Source: an uncultured bacterium (GTDB taxonomy: Bacteria > Verrucomicrobiota > Kiritimatiellia > CAIKKV01 > CAIYGI01). Taken from it: a DNA stretch of 57,773 bases. A program made the translations under genes and the position numbers. Every line of letters starts with the position of its first letter. The stretch's first letter is position 1. Shown piece after piece: positions 31,566 to 40,457 of this stretch. The stretch lies in contig CAIYGI010000186.1 of the NCBI GenBank assembly GCA_903925685.1, positions 1 through 57,773 of the forward strand, given 5' to 3'. The notes beneath the pieces were generated by a model that had not been told where the DNA came from, made no database searches, and saw only the letters and a list, made by a program, of their open reading frames with translations.

Positions 31566-32822
31566 TTATGCGCCGCCGCCGCGCAAAAGGGCCTGGCGCA
31601 GCATGTTCAACGCCGTCTTACCGGCGCGGTCGCGCACGGCGGCACGGTCGCCGGGGAACAGAACGCGTTGTGCGGTGACAGCCGGACCCCCGGCGCCCGG
31701 CACGGCGAGCGCGATCCAAACTGTGCCCACCGGTTTGTCCGCCGTGCCGCCGTCGGGACCGGCGACGCCCGTCAGGGCCAGCGCGCAGTCGGCGCCGCCG
31801 CGTTCCAGCGCGCCGGTGGCCATGGCGCGGGCAACCGGTTCGCTGACTGCGCCATCTTTCTCGATCAGCTTCACAGGCACGCCCAGGGCACTTGTTTTGA
31901 GCGCATTTGTATAAACCACCCAGCCGCCGCGGAACCAGTCGCTCGATCCGGGAATATCGGTGATCTGCGCCGCCACGCCGCCGCCCGTGCAACTCTCGGC
32001 CGTGACCAGTGTCATGTCGCGCTCTTTCATCAATCGGCCGACGGCGCGCGCCAGCGTATCGTCATCCGCGCCGTAAATCAGATTGCCGAGGCGTGCCTGA
32101 ATGTCCGCGACGGTCGCCTGGAGCGCCGCTTCCGCCTCGGCCAGGGTGGAGGCTTCGCTGCGAACGCGGACGGAAACGACCCCGAGCGAAACTGTTGTGC
32201 CGACGACGGGATTGCGTCCGCGGCGCATCAGGTCGCCAAGGCGTTCGCCGATCTGCGATTCGCCTTCGCCAAAGGTGCGGATGGTGCGGGTGAGGATCAC
32301 CCGTCCGGACTGTGCCGCTAGGGTGGGGACCAGGTGTCGCAGGAACATGGCCTTCATTTCACGCGGAACGCCGGGGAAGGCATAGACGGTCGCCTGACCG
32401 ATACGCACGCGCAGTCCGGGCGCGGTGCCGCAGTCGTTGTCGAGCCAATCCGCGCCGCGCGGGCAAAGCGCCTGCACCCGGTTGGAGGCGCTCATCGTAC
32501 GCTGGTGTTGCTTGAACCAGGTCGCGACGGCGGCCAGGGCGTCGGTCCGTTCCTCCAGCGGAACGCCCGCCGCATCGGCCAGCGCGTCGCGCGTCAGATC
32601 GTCCTGTGTCGGTCCGAGCCCGCCGGTAACGAGCACAAGTTCGGTCGTGGCCGCGGCCTGGCGGACGGCGGCGGCCGTGGCGGCGCGGTCGTCGGGAACA
32701 ATCAGATGACCAAGCACGGGAATGCCCAGCGCCGTGAGTTGCTCGCTGAGCCAGGGCGAGTTGGTGTCCACCGTCTGACCGAGGGTGAGTTCGTCGCCGA
32801 TGCCAATGATGAATGCGTGCAT
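31566..32822 (-). CDS. cinA: CinA-family nicotinamide-nucleotide amidohydrolase
   Basis: A 418-aa two-domain protein. N-terminal molybdopterin-binding-like (COG1058) domain with IGDELTLGQTVDTNS at the start and VTGGLGPTQDDLTRDALA near residue 65; C-terminal PncC amidase domain from about 265 with TAESCTGGGVAAQITDIPG and YTNALKTSALGV. It recycles NMN by deamidation and hydrolyses ADP-ribose-type compounds. ATG at 32822 is chosen because it gives the family-standard N-terminus; the track start at 32870 is over-extended. Length is normal for full CinA. Confidence 0.92.
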   Translation of the reverse strand: MHAFIIGIGDELTLGQTVDTNSPWLSEQLTALGIPVLGHLIVPDDRAATAAAVRQAAATTELVLVTGGLGPTQDDLTRDALADAAGVPLEERTDALAAVATWFKQHQRTMSASNRVQALCPRGADWLDNDCGTAPGLRVRIGQATVYAFPGVPREMKAMFLRHLVPTLAAQSGRVILTRTIRTFGEGESQIGERLGDLMRRGRNPVVGTTVSLGVVSVRVRSEASTLAEAEAALQATVADIQARLGNLIYGADDDTLARAVGRLMKERDMTLVTAESCTGGGVAAQITDIPGSSDWFRGGWVVYTNALKTSALGVPVKLIEKDGAVSEPVARAMATGALERGGADCALALTGVAGPDGGTADKPVGTVWIALAVPGAGGPAVTAQRVLFPGDRAAVRDRAGKTALNMLRQALLRGGGA

Positions 32823-32931
32823 GGGAGATAAGGTAGTCCGCGCGTGCCCCGACGGCAAGCCCGCTTCCAAATGTCGTTACGCTTGAGAGTACACGGGGAT
32901 TTGTGTAAACTTTTACCCCTTTGCCCCCACC

Positions 32932-34902
32932 ATGATTGATTTTCGCAATGTAAGTTTGTCGTTCGGCGACCAGACGCTGCTGGACGACGTGTCGTTCCGC
33001 ATCGAAGCGGGCGACCGCACGGGTATCGTCGGGCCTAACGGCGCCGGCAAGAGCACGGTCTTCGCGCTGCTGACAGGGGAGATGACGCCCGACGGGGGTG
33101 AGATCAGTTGCATGCGCGGCGTGCGCATGGGCCACCTGCACCAGCAACTGGACCTGGGCGGCATCCAGACCTCGATTCTCGATTACGCCGAGGACGCCCG
33201 GCCCGAAATACGGGCGATGCAGCACGAGATCGCCGCGCTGGAGGCGGCCATGTCCGCCAGTGTGGAGCCCGAGCGCGGGCGCATGCTGCGGCGTCTGGGT
33301 GAATTGCAGACCAATTTCGAGCATCAGGAAGGCTACCACCTGCGCAGCCAGGCCGAGGCGGCCTTGTGCGGACTAGGTTTCGCGACCTCGGCGCTGGGCC
33401 GGCCCTTGTGCGAATTCAGCGGTGGCTGGCAGATGCGCGTGGAACTGGCCCGCGCCATCGTGGCGCATCCCGACCTGCTGCTGCTCGACGAGCCCACCAC
33501 CTGTTTGGACATTCCGGCCGTGGAATGGCTGCAGCGGATCCTGCGCGAGTTTCGCGGCACGCTGCTGCTGGTCTCGCACGACCGCTATCTGCTCAACACC
33601 CTGACCACCAGCACGCTCGAAGTGACCTGCGGCCGGGTCACGCGCTATTCCGGGAATTACCAGTGGTACACCAACGAGCGCATCAAGCGGCATGAGCAGA
33701 TGCAGTCGTCCAAGGCCAACCAGGACCGCTACCGCGCGCAGACCGAGCGCTTCATCAACCGCTTCCGCGCCACCAGCGCCAAGGCCGCCCAGGTGCAGAG
33801 CCGCATTAAGCGGCTGGCCAAGATGGACGAGATCCTGGTGCCGGAGATTTCCTCGCGCTCGGCCCGCCTGCGGGTGGCCACCCCGCCGCCATGCGGCGTC
33901 GAAATCATGCGCATCGAAGGGGCCGGCGTGAGTTACGACGAGCAGAACTGGGTCTTGCGCGGACTCGACCTGCGCATCAGCCGCGGGGACAAGATCGGCA
34001 TCGTGGGCCTGAACGGCACCGGCAAGACCACCCTGCTGCGCACGCTGGCCGGGATGATGCCGCTGCGCGAAGGGCGGCGGGTGGTCGGCCACAACGTGGT
34101 GATCGGCTACCAGGCGCAGGATTTCTCCGAGACCATGGACCCGACGATGACCGTGCTGGCGACGGCCAAGGCGGCGGCGCCGAACCGGCCGGAACGCGAT
34201 ATCCGCGGCGTGCTGGGCGGCTTTCTGTTCTCCGGCGACGCCGTGGACAAGCCGGTGGCGGTGCTCAGCGGCGGCGAAAAGATGCGCCTGGCGTTCGTGC
34301 GCTTGCTGCTGAATCCCCCAAACTTCCTGCTGCTCGACGAGCCCACCACGCACCTCGACATTGGCGCCCGCGAGACGCTCGAACAGGCCATGCAGTCGTT
34401 CGAGGGCACCCTCTGCGTGGTCAGCCACGATATCGAGTTCGTGCGCCATGTGGCGACTTCGATCCTGGCGATGACCCCGCCGACCGTGCGGCCCTACGCC
34501 GGGACTTACGATTACTACCGGGAAAAAATGGCGCGCGAAACCGCGGCGCTGGGGACGACGGGGGAAACGGCGGCGGTGTCCGATTTCGAGACCGCGGCCT
34601 CCGGCGATCGCAAGGCCCAGCGGCGCGAGCGGGCGCGGCTGCGCGAAGAGCGTTCGCATCGTCGCCGGCCGCTGCAGCAGCGGGTGCGCGGGGCGGAGAC
34701 GGAAGTCGCGCGGCTCGAAAAGGAGCAGGCCGCGCTGGTGACCACGCTCAACCAGGCCACGCCCGGGACCGACTACAGCAAGCTCAACCGGCGCCTGACC
34801 GAAATGCAATACGAGTTGCGCATCGCGACTGAAGCCTGGGAGGCGGCCGGCCGGGAACTGGAAGAGCTCGACCGCGAGGACGCCGCGCCGGCGGAGGCAT
34901 AG
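32932..34902 (+). CDS. ABC-F family ATPase (ribosome-associated)
   Basis: A 656-aa protein with two ATP-binding cassettes and no membrane segment. Cassette 1: Walker A GPNGAGKST near residue 36, signature FSGGWQMRVELA near 163, Walker B LLLLDEPTTCLDIP near 183. Cassette 2: Walker A GLNGTGKTT near 360, LSGGEKMRLAFVR near 443, FLLLDEPTTHLDIG near 464. The C-terminal 100 residues form an Arg/Glu-rich coiled coil as in Uup/YheS types. ABC-F proteins bind the ribosomal E site and relieve stalled translation; some give antibiotic resistance. The exact subfamily is not decided. Confidence 0.93.
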   Translation: MIDFRNVSLSFGDQTLLDDVSFRIEAGDRTGIVGPNGAGKSTVFALLTGEMTPDGGEISCMRGVRMGHLHQQLDLGGIQTSILDYAEDARPEIRAMQHEIAALEAAMSASVEPERGRMLRRLGELQTNFEHQEGYHLRSQAEAALCGLGFATSALGRPLCEFSGGWQMRVELARAIVAHPDLLLLDEPTTCLDIPAVEWLQRILREFRGTLLLVSHDRYLLNTLTTSTLEVTCGRVTRYSGNYQWYTNERIKRHEQMQSSKANQDRYRAQTERFINRFRATSAKAAQVQSRIKRLAKMDEILVPEISSRSARLRVATPPPCGVEIMRIEGAGVSYDEQNWVLRGLDLRISRGDKIGIVGLNGTGKTTLLRTLAGMMPLREGRRVVGHNVVIGYQAQDFSETMDPTMTVLATAKAAAPNRPERDIRGVLGGFLFSGDAVDKPVAVLSGGEKMRLAFVRLLLNPPNFLLLDEPTTHLDIGARETLEQAMQSFEGTLCVVSHDIEFVRHVATSILAMTPPTVRPYAGTYDYYREKMARETAALGTTGETAAVSDFETAASGDRKAQRRERARLREERSHRRRPLQQRVRGAETEVARLEKEQAALVTTLNQATPGTDYSKLNRRLTEMQYELRIATEAWEAAGRELEELDREDAAPAEA

Positions 34903-35201
34903 GACTGAGCGTACTTGGTGGGATCAAAACACTGGGATCGCGGTAATCGTCGTGCTTGCGTTTCTGACGCTGTTTTGACACCTTTTCTTCCATGAAAGCG
35001 ATGCATCAACTGTCTACCAAGGTCGCATGTCCGATTTCCCGAAAAGCGATTTCTTATCGTTCTACATCTCGGACTACATACGATGTAAAGCGCCAGCCAA
35101 AACGCAGCGTGGACAAGGCGCGAGCTTTCTGTGTACGTGAACGGACAATTGATAGGGTACGTCTCTCTTTCATCCTGTCTCATGCGCGTCGTGTCGTTGA
35201 T
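34903..35201. other. 300-bp region between ABC-F gene and DNA methyltransferase, possible decayed coding sequence
   Basis: Base composition drops sharply. The methyltransferase frame is open from 34992, but other frames also read protein-like: MSDFPKSDFLSFYISDYIRC from 35028 and LSVYVNGQLIGYVSLSSC near 35125. This may be a frame-shifted remnant of another gene. No repeat or terminator is evident. Confidence 0.4.
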
Positions 35202-36227
35202 ATGGCGACGTGGCAGAATCAGGTTCGTGAATCACCCGAAAACTCCGGCGATTTGATTCGGGACGCTGGTTTTCGCCTGGTGACGAGTCAAGAACGCCCC
35301 GACCTTTTGCAGTCGGGCCAAATTCTCCTTTGGCCTATCGACGAAGCGGCCCCTAAGCCCGCAAAACGATCGATGTCTGAGCCGCTCTCCCCAGTCTACG
35401 ACCACAACGATGGTCGTTTGACAGTTCCAGATCGCCAACTTAATCGTGATGAAATCGCAGATCGCCTCTTTGAGGGCGACTGTTTGGAGATTCTAACCCG
35501 GTTTCCGGCGCACAGTGTGAATATGGTGCTTTGCGATCTGCCCTATGGCACCACACAGAACAAATGGGACAGCGTCATTCCCCTAGAGAGACTCTGGCCG
35601 CTTTATCTCCGTGTACTCAAGCCGAATGGCGTCGTGGTGCTTACCGCGCACAGTATATTCACGGCGAAGCTAATCCTTAGCAATGAGGCATGGTTCAAGT
35701 ACAAAATGGTCTGGGAGAAATCGAAGCCCACCAATTTCCTCAACGCGAAGATCCAGCCTCTCCGCAAGCACGAAGATATCTGCATCTTCTACAACAGACA
35801 GTCTACCTATAACCCACAGATGAGTAACGGATCCCCGTACGACAAGGGCATCAGGAAAAACCAGTTATCTGGCAGTTACGGCGATTTCCTGCCCGCCCAT
35901 GTTCACAGCAAAGGCTTGCGCTATCCGACGGACGTAGTCTATTTCAAGACGGCCGAAAGCGAGGGGCCCGTCTGGCATCCTACTCAGAAACCAGTCGAAC
36001 TGGGACGATATCTCGTTCGGACATTCACCAACCCTGGCGATTTAGTCTTGGACAATGCTTTCGGAAGCGGCAGTTTTCTGGTCGCTGCCGCGACTGAGGG
36101 ACGACGGTTTGTTGGCATCGAGAAGAACGAGGATGTTCATCTTTTTAAACGAAATAGCATCGACTATGTTGGGGTTGCACGCATGCGACTGGCCGAAGTA
36201 GGCTTGAGGAAACCGCGTGTTGTATGA
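35202..36227 (+). CDS. DNA adenine/N4-cytosine methyltransferase (beta class)
   Basis: About 341 aa from the ATG at 35202 (the frame is open from 34992, and ATG 35373 is another candidate). Catalytic motif IV, NMVLCDLPYGTTQNKWD, precedes the AdoMet motif I region TNPGDLVLDNAFGSGSFLVAA, the order of the beta class. FEGDCLEILTRFP and HPTQKPVELGRYLVRT are further family landmarks. It methylates N6-adenine or N4-cytosine in an unknown site. No endonuclease gene is adjacent; the next gene is a methylase tail. Solitary enzymes of this kind are often phage-derived. Low GC compared with neighbours suggests transfer. Confidence 0.85.
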   Translation: MATWQNQVRESPENSGDLIRDAGFRLVTSQERPDLLQSGQILLWPIDEAAPKPAKRSMSEPLSPVYDHNDGRLTVPDRQLNRDEIADRLFEGDCLEILTRFPAHSVNMVLCDLPYGTTQNKWDSVIPLERLWPLYLRVLKPNGVVVLTAHSIFTAKLILSNEAWFKYKMVWEKSKPTNFLNAKIQPLRKHEDICIFYNRQSTYNPQMSNGSPYDKGIRKNQLSGSYGDFLPAHVHSKGLRYPTDVVYFKTAESEGPVWHPTQKPVELGRYLVRTFTNPGDLVLDNAFGSGSFLVAAATEGRRFVGIEKNEDVHLFKRNSIDYVGVARMRLAEVGLRKPRVV

Positions 36228-36650
36228 GTATTCACTACGAAACCTGACGTCAAGGTGGACTTGGACCTATGTCACGCCCTGATGTGTTCCGCTATGGGAT
36301 GTTTCTACATTGAGGCGCTTGGTTTTGGTCGGGGGTTGGGCGTTCTTGACCTGAACGCCTCCAAGTTGGCTTTGCATATGCAGTTGCTGGACCCGGCGCG
36401 GCTTTCCAGCGCGAAGCGCGGTCGAGTTTTGACGGCCTTCGCGCCCTTGCTGAAACGCGACATCCTGTCATTCGACAAGGAACTGGAACGTCGTGATAGG
36501 CTTGATTTTGAAGATACGGTCTTGGATGCGTTTGGTCTGACGGGGTTGCGATCGAAGATTACAGACTCTGTTGTGCGTCTACAGTCGATACGATTGGCAT
36601 CGTGCGAGGGCCAACGTGCTTTTGATCCGACTGATAATCAGGACGAGTAG
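36228..36650 (+). pseudogene. C-terminal remnant of an Eco57I-type (gamma-class) N6-adenine DNA methylase
   Basis: The frame begins right after the preceding methyltransferase stop; the first usable start is GTG 36255. It reads ALMCSAMGCFYIEALGFGRG, LGVLDLNASKLALHMQLLDP and RDRLDFEDTVLDAFGL. This resembles the C-terminal region of large type II methylases in which a short helix-rich segment after the target-recognition domain reads 'gxLdlk...l.vldP...' and 'lD..vfdalGL'. The catalytic half with NPPY is missing. It is likely a leftover of a former R-M system. Confidence 0.5.
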
Positions 36651-36726
36651 GGAGAATCATGCCATTCAAAGCACACGGTCTTCTCGACCGGAGCGCTTTC
36701 GGGGTCGCCATAAACGCCGGATTGCA

Positions 36727-37560
36727 TTATGGCCGCGCCGCTTTTTGCATCGTCTCGCCGCGTAAAAGGGAAATTGCGCGCTGGATGCAGTCGGCGCCGA
36801 TGACGCGCTTTTCGGCGACATAGGCCGCGAGCAGCGCATTGTCGCAGACGGCGTTCACCATGCGTGGAATGCCATCCGAATAGGCCATGACCGCGATTGA
36901 GGCCGCCTCGTCGAAGCGCACGGCGTCAGGCGTGGCGCCGGCCACCAGCAAACGGTGGGCGATGTAGGAAATCAGATCCTGCTGTGTCAGGCGGTGCAAA
37001 TGAGCGCGCACGGTGATGCGCTGGCTGAGTTGCCGCAGTTCGTGCGAGGAGAGCCGCTCGTTCAGTTCCGGCTGGCCGACAAGCACGATCTGAATCAGTT
37101 TCTGCTGGGCGGTTTCGAGATTGGACAACAGGCGCACCTGCTCCATCAGGCGGGACGAGAGGTTTTGGGCCTCGTCGATCAGCAGCGCCACATTGGTCCC
37201 CGCCCGCATCTGTTCAAGCAGGAACACATTCAGCGTTTCGAGTAGCGTCAGCCGGTCGCGGCGCGCCGGCTGCAGGCCGAAGTCGCCGACGATCGCGCGC
37301 AGCAGTTGCGTCTCGTTCAGGCATGGATTGAGGATCAGCGCGGTTCTGGTGGTGGGACCGAGTTCGTGGAGTATCGCCCGGCAGATCGTCGTCTTGCCCG
37401 ACCCGACCTCGCCCACCAGCAGGATGAACCCCTTGCGCTGTGTGATGCCGTACATCACGTGGTCGTAAGCCTCGCGATGTTGCTCGGTCAGGTATAGATA
37501 ACGCGGATCAGGCGTAAGATTGAAGGGCATCTCGCGCAGTCCGAAGAAGGCCCGGTACAT
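36727..37560 (-). CDS. ExeA-type AAA ATPase (general secretion pathway protein A-like)
   Basis: A 277-aa AAA ATPase opening with MYRAFFGLREMPFNLTPDPR, the hallmark of ExeA/GspA and of exosortase-associated ATPases. Walker A is GEVGSGKTT near residue 50, Walker B VALLIDEAQNLS near 125, and VGQPELNERL near 160 is the sensor-1 segment. No peptidoglycan-binding C-terminal domain is present, as in the shorter ATPases. Members use ATP to help assemble secretion or polysaccharide machinery in the envelope. The ORF-track start is over-extended; ATG at 37560 gives the family N-terminus. It is divergent from the PHP gene, 57 nt away. Confidence 0.88.
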   Translation of the reverse strand: MYRAFFGLREMPFNLTPDPRYLYLTEQHREAYDHVMYGITQRKGFILLVGEVGSGKTTICRAILHELGPTTRTALILNPCLNETQLLRAIVGDFGLQPARRDRLTLLETLNVFLLEQMRAGTNVALLIDEAQNLSSRLMEQVRLLSNLETAQQKLIQIVLVGQPELNERLSSHELRQLSQRITVRAHLHRLTQQDLISYIAHRLLVAGATPDAVRFDEAASIAVMAYSDGIPRMVNAVCDNALLAAYVAEKRVIGADCIQRAISLLRGETMQKAARP

Positions 37561-37617
37561 GAGTGCAAGGTACGAAAAATCCTCGTCCCTGTCCAGCGGG
37601 AGGTGTATGTTGATGTC

Positions 37618-38463
37618 ATGAACGCGCCAGCCAAAACCGTTTGTCCGCCGCTGCCCGATTACCATACCCATACGCGGCTGTGCCATCATGCGCGGGGCAC
37701 GCCGGCGGAGTATCGCGCCGCAGCCGCGGCGCGCGGACTGCCGGCGCTGGCGATCACGGACCATGCGCCCAACCCGGTCGGCTACGATCCGGGGAACCGC
37801 ATGTCCATGGCGGATTTTCCCTCCTACCAGGAAATGCTGCTTCCGCTTCGGGATAACCTTGCTCCCGCGGTGCTTTACGGCGTCGAGGCCGATTATCACG
37901 AAGGCTGCGAGGCCTATCTGCCCGCCTGGCTGCAGAGCCAGCCGTTCGATATCGTGCTTGGTTCCGTCCACCAGATCCGCGACTGGGCTTTTGACGATCC
38001 GGCCCAGCTTGGCGACTGGGCGCGTGTGGAGGTGCAGGCGGTCTGGCGGAAATATTTCGAACTGGTGGCGCGCATGGCCGCCACCGGATGGTTCGATGTG
38101 GCGGGACACCTCGATCTGCCCAAGAAATTCGGACACCGCCTGCGCGACGACCTGCTGCGCGAAATTGCCGCCCCCGCGCTCGACGCCCTGGCCCGCGCCG
38201 GCATGGCGGTCGAAATCAACACCTCCGGCCTGCGCAAACTCGTGGCCGAAATGTATCCCTCGCCCCTGCTGCTGGAGATGACCCGCGAACGCGGGATTGC
38301 GCTGAGCTTCGGCTCCGATTCCCATCGGCCCGAGGATGTGGGCGCCGATTTCGACAAGGCCCTCGCTCTGGCCCGCGCGGCCGGTTACACCGAGCACGCC
38401 GTCTATCGCGCCCGCCGCCGCACCATGCTGCCGCTGCCTTACGACTTACCGCCTGTAAAATAA
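37618..38463 (+). CDS. hisK: PHP-family histidinol-phosphatase
   Basis: A 281-aa metal-dependent phosphatase with the first metal motif DYHTHTRLCHHA near residue 15, ITDHAPNP near 47, YGVEADYHEG near 90, VLGSVHQI near 113, GHLDLPKKF near 160 and FGSDSHRPEDVG near 230. This set matches HisJ/HisK-type histidinol-phosphate phosphatases of histidine biosynthesis. No other his gene is nearby, so a different phosphoester substrate is possible. ATG 37618 is preferred to the upstream GTG 37603. Confidence 0.8.
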   Translation: MNAPAKTVCPPLPDYHTHTRLCHHARGTPAEYRAAAAARGLPALAITDHAPNPVGYDPGNRMSMADFPSYQEMLLPLRDNLAPAVLYGVEADYHEGCEAYLPAWLQSQPFDIVLGSVHQIRDWAFDDPAQLGDWARVEVQAVWRKYFELVARMAATGWFDVAGHLDLPKKFGHRLRDDLLREIAAPALDALARAGMAVEINTSGLRKLVAEMYPSPLLLEMTRERGIALSFGSDSHRPEDVGADFDKALALARAAGYTEHAVYRARRRTMLPLPYDLPPVK

Positions 38464-39389
38464 GTTTCCCCGTCGTGCGTCAGGCGCTTCACGCGGCCGG
38501 ACTTCTCAAGTTTGTCCAACCGCGCCGCGGCCTGGTCCGCCGGCGCCTTCAGCCAGGCGGCCACATGTTCCAGCGGCGCGGCATGCCGTACCAGCATGGC
38601 CACCAGATCGTCGTCGCTCGTGCCCACCGCGTGGACCTCGTCCGCGGAGACGGGCGCCGCGCCTCCCAATGTATCCGCGACCGGCAGGAACAAGCCCGCC
38701 AACTGCCGCAAAACGGCATGATCCACCGCCACCACCTGCCTGTCGACCGGCGGACGCGTGGCCGTGCTCAGTTGAATGCGCTGCGGTTTGAGCCCGGCGG
38801 CCAGATCGGCAATGCGCCTCACACTGGCCTCGGTATCGTTAAACCCGGCAACCAGGAACACCTCAACCCACAACTCGCCTTGAAACTCCGCCCGAAAGGC
38901 GTGAAAACCGTCCAAAACTTCGCGAAAGCGCAGGTTTGGGTGCGGACGGTGAACGCTTTCCCATGAATTCTGATCCCAGGCGCTGAGGGTCACTTTGACC
39001 ACATCGGCCTGTAAGGCGGCTGTGCGCACATCGGCCTGGCCGAAGAGCGCGCCATTGCTGAGCAGCACCCGCCGGATCGGCGTGCGCTCGCGAATGCCGG
39101 CCAGCACATCGCCGAACTTCGCATGCAGCGTGGGTTCGCCGCTGCCGGAGAGGGTGATGGCGTCCGCCTTGCCGCCCGCCGCCAGCCAGCCCTCCAGTTC
39201 CGACATCACGTCGGCCACGGGAACGTAGTCACGCCGCTCGCAGGTCAGCGTGGAGCGCACCTGGATCTGGCAGAAGTGGCAGTCGTAACAGCAGGTCTTT
39301 TCGGGCACAAGATCGACGCCAAGCGAAAGCCCCAACCGCCGGGAGCGGATGGGGCCAAACAATGTGCGAAAATGTTTTTCAGAGGGCAT
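38439..39389 (-). CDS. Radical SAM protein (Fe-S oxidoreductase type)
   Basis: A 316-aa protein opening FGPIRSRRLGLSLGVDLVP followed by the cluster motif C-CYD-C-HF-C (CxxxCxxC) near residue 33, SGSGEPTLHA near 80 and a C-terminal winged-helix-like segment (AADQAAARLDKLEKSGRVKRL). It uses a 4Fe-4S cluster and S-adenosylmethionine; the reaction of this subgroup is unknown. ATG at 39389 shares one base with the stop of the upstream ferredoxin gene, giving strong coupling. Its 3' end overlaps the PHP gene end by 25 nt in convergent orientation. Confidence 0.85.
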   Translation of the reverse strand: MPSEKHFRTLFGPIRSRRLGLSLGVDLVPEKTCCYDCHFCQIQVRSTLTCERRDYVPVADVMSELEGWLAAGGKADAITLSGSGEPTLHAKFGDVLAGIRERTPIRRVLLSNGALFGQADVRTAALQADVVKVTLSAWDQNSWESVHRPHPNLRFREVLDGFHAFRAEFQGELWVEVFLVAGFNDTEASVRRIADLAAGLKPQRIQLSTATRPPVDRQVVAVDHAVLRQLAGLFLPVADTLGGAAPVSADEVHAVGTSDDDLVAMLVRHAAPLEHVAAWLKAPADQAAARLDKLEKSGRVKRLTHDGETYFTGGKS

Positions 39390-39559
39390 CAGCCCGCCGA
39401 AATCGCTTCCACCGGGCATTCGCCCGCGCAGAGGCCGCAATCCACGCATTTGTCGGCGTCGATATTGTACTGCTTGTCGCCCTCCGAAATCGCTTCGACC
39501 GGGCAGACCTTGGAGCACGCGCCGCACTCCGTACATTTATCCGAAATCGCATAAGCCAT
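39389..39559 (-). CDS. 2[4Fe-4S] ferredoxin
   Basis: A 56-aa ferredoxin missing from the ORF track because of its size. It has two complete cluster motifs, CTECGACSKVCP and CVDCGLCAGECP, each C-x2-C-x2-C-x3-C-P, in the classical clostridial-type repeat. It probably donates electrons to the radical SAM enzyme whose ATG overlaps its stop (TGATG). The track instead reports an over-extended radical SAM ORF through this gene. Confidence 0.95.
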   Translation of the reverse strand: MAYAISDKCTECGACSKVCPVEAISEGDKQYNIDADKCVDCGLCAGECPVEAISAG

Positions 39560-39634
39560 GATAGCACCCTTTCTTTGTAAACGTGCGAAGAGTGTATCAC
39601 GCCACGCCCGCTAAAGCAAGCGCTTCGCGAGCCT

Positions 39635-40096
39635 TTACTTTGGCATTTCGGCGGTCATGGTACCGCTGCGGCGACCGCCGATTTCCTTGTAAATGCACTG
39701 GGCAATGCCGTTGGTGCCGTACTTGCCGGAGAACTCAAAGCTCCCGTTGGCGCGTCCGCCACTCGCCTTGCCGGTGCCGCTGATCTCCGTTTTCAGGTCG
39801 GTCTTGAGCGTTCCAACATAGTTCAGGGGCGCGCCGCTCCAACTGGAAATGTAGACGGCATCATAGCTGCCGTCCGCTTTAGCCGTGAGCTTCGCGGACC
39901 AGGCGCTCTCCCTGCCCTTGAACGTGCATGTGCCCTTGATCGAACTGATTTCGCCGGGTTTGACGGCAGCCTTGTCCGGCGCGGCAAAAACCGTCGAAAC
40001 AGCCAACCCCGGCAGCAGCCATGCTCCACCCAACAGTAACGCTGAAAAACAACGCACCACAATTGCCCGGTTCGTCAGAGTCTTGATCATTTTCAT
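39635..40096 (-). CDS. Small exported protein of unknown function
   Basis: A 153-aa protein with a signal peptide (CFSALLLGGAWLLPGLAVSTVFAA) and a mature beta-rich domain (KGTCTFKGRESAWSAKLTAK, GTLKTDLKTEISGTGKASG, FEFSGKYGTNGIAQCIYKE). The pattern of short beta strands with alternating glycines suggests a small barrel, possibly ligand binding, but I cannot name a family. ATG 40096 is preceded by AAAGGACGGA. The gene stands alone. Confidence 0.65.
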   Translation of the reverse strand: MKMIKTLTNRAIVVRCFSALLLGGAWLLPGLAVSTVFAAPDKAAVKPGEISSIKGTCTFKGRESAWSAKLTAKADGSYDAVYISSWSGAPLNYVGTLKTDLKTEISGTGKASGGRANGSFEFSGKYGTNGIAQCIYKEIGGRRSGTMTAEMPK

Positions 40097-40190
40097 TTGT
40101 CCGTCCTTTACGTGTTTAAGTTTAACACTACACGACAGCGGCGCGCAACTTGCCCTCGACCGTGCTGTTTGGGCGGTTTCTTGTTGTTCC

Positions 40191-40457
40191 TCAGTGCGAA
40201 TGCGCTTCGACATAGGACCTGAGCACGGCATTGATCCGGGTCTGGTAGCCTCTCCCCTTATTCCGGAACCAGGCGACAACTCCGGGATCCAGGCGAATGG
40301 AAAGGGCGGCTTTCTTCTCCGGCATCCGGATGACCATTTTCTGGAAAACAGACCGATCCACCGGAGGAACATCGAAAAAATCGATATCCGTGTCCTTCAT
40401 GCGGCGGAGCCGCTGCCAATCAGTTCCCGATTTCTTCTGTGTAGATGTTTTGTTCAT
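40191..40457 (-). CDS. brnA: BrnA-family antitoxin
   Basis: An 88-aa protein with a ribbon-helix-helix C-terminus (ALSIRLDPGVVAWFRNKGRGYQTRINAVLRSYVEAH) and the usual BrnA segment DIDFFDVPPVDRSVF upstream. It neutralises BrnT and represses the operon as a complex. ATG 40457 lies inside the end of brnT (38-nt overlap), so the two are coupled. The start in the ORF track at 40529 would lie deeper in brnT. Confidence 0.9.
   Translation of the reverse strand: MNKTSTQKKSGTDWQRLRRMKDTDIDFFDVPPVDRSVFQKMVIRMPEKKAALSIRLDPGVVAWFRNKGRGYQTRINAVLRSYVEAHSH

Noticed and set aside
33373-34809. Minus-strand ORF of 478 aa within the ABC-F gene
   Set aside because: It is antisense to two intact ATP-binding cassettes and has no domain features.
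34784-34993. Minus-strand ORF starting MEEKVSKQRQKRKHDDYRD
   Set aside because: Only the first 25 residues look protein-like, and the rest is antisense to the ABC-F coiled coil; insufficient evidence for a gene.
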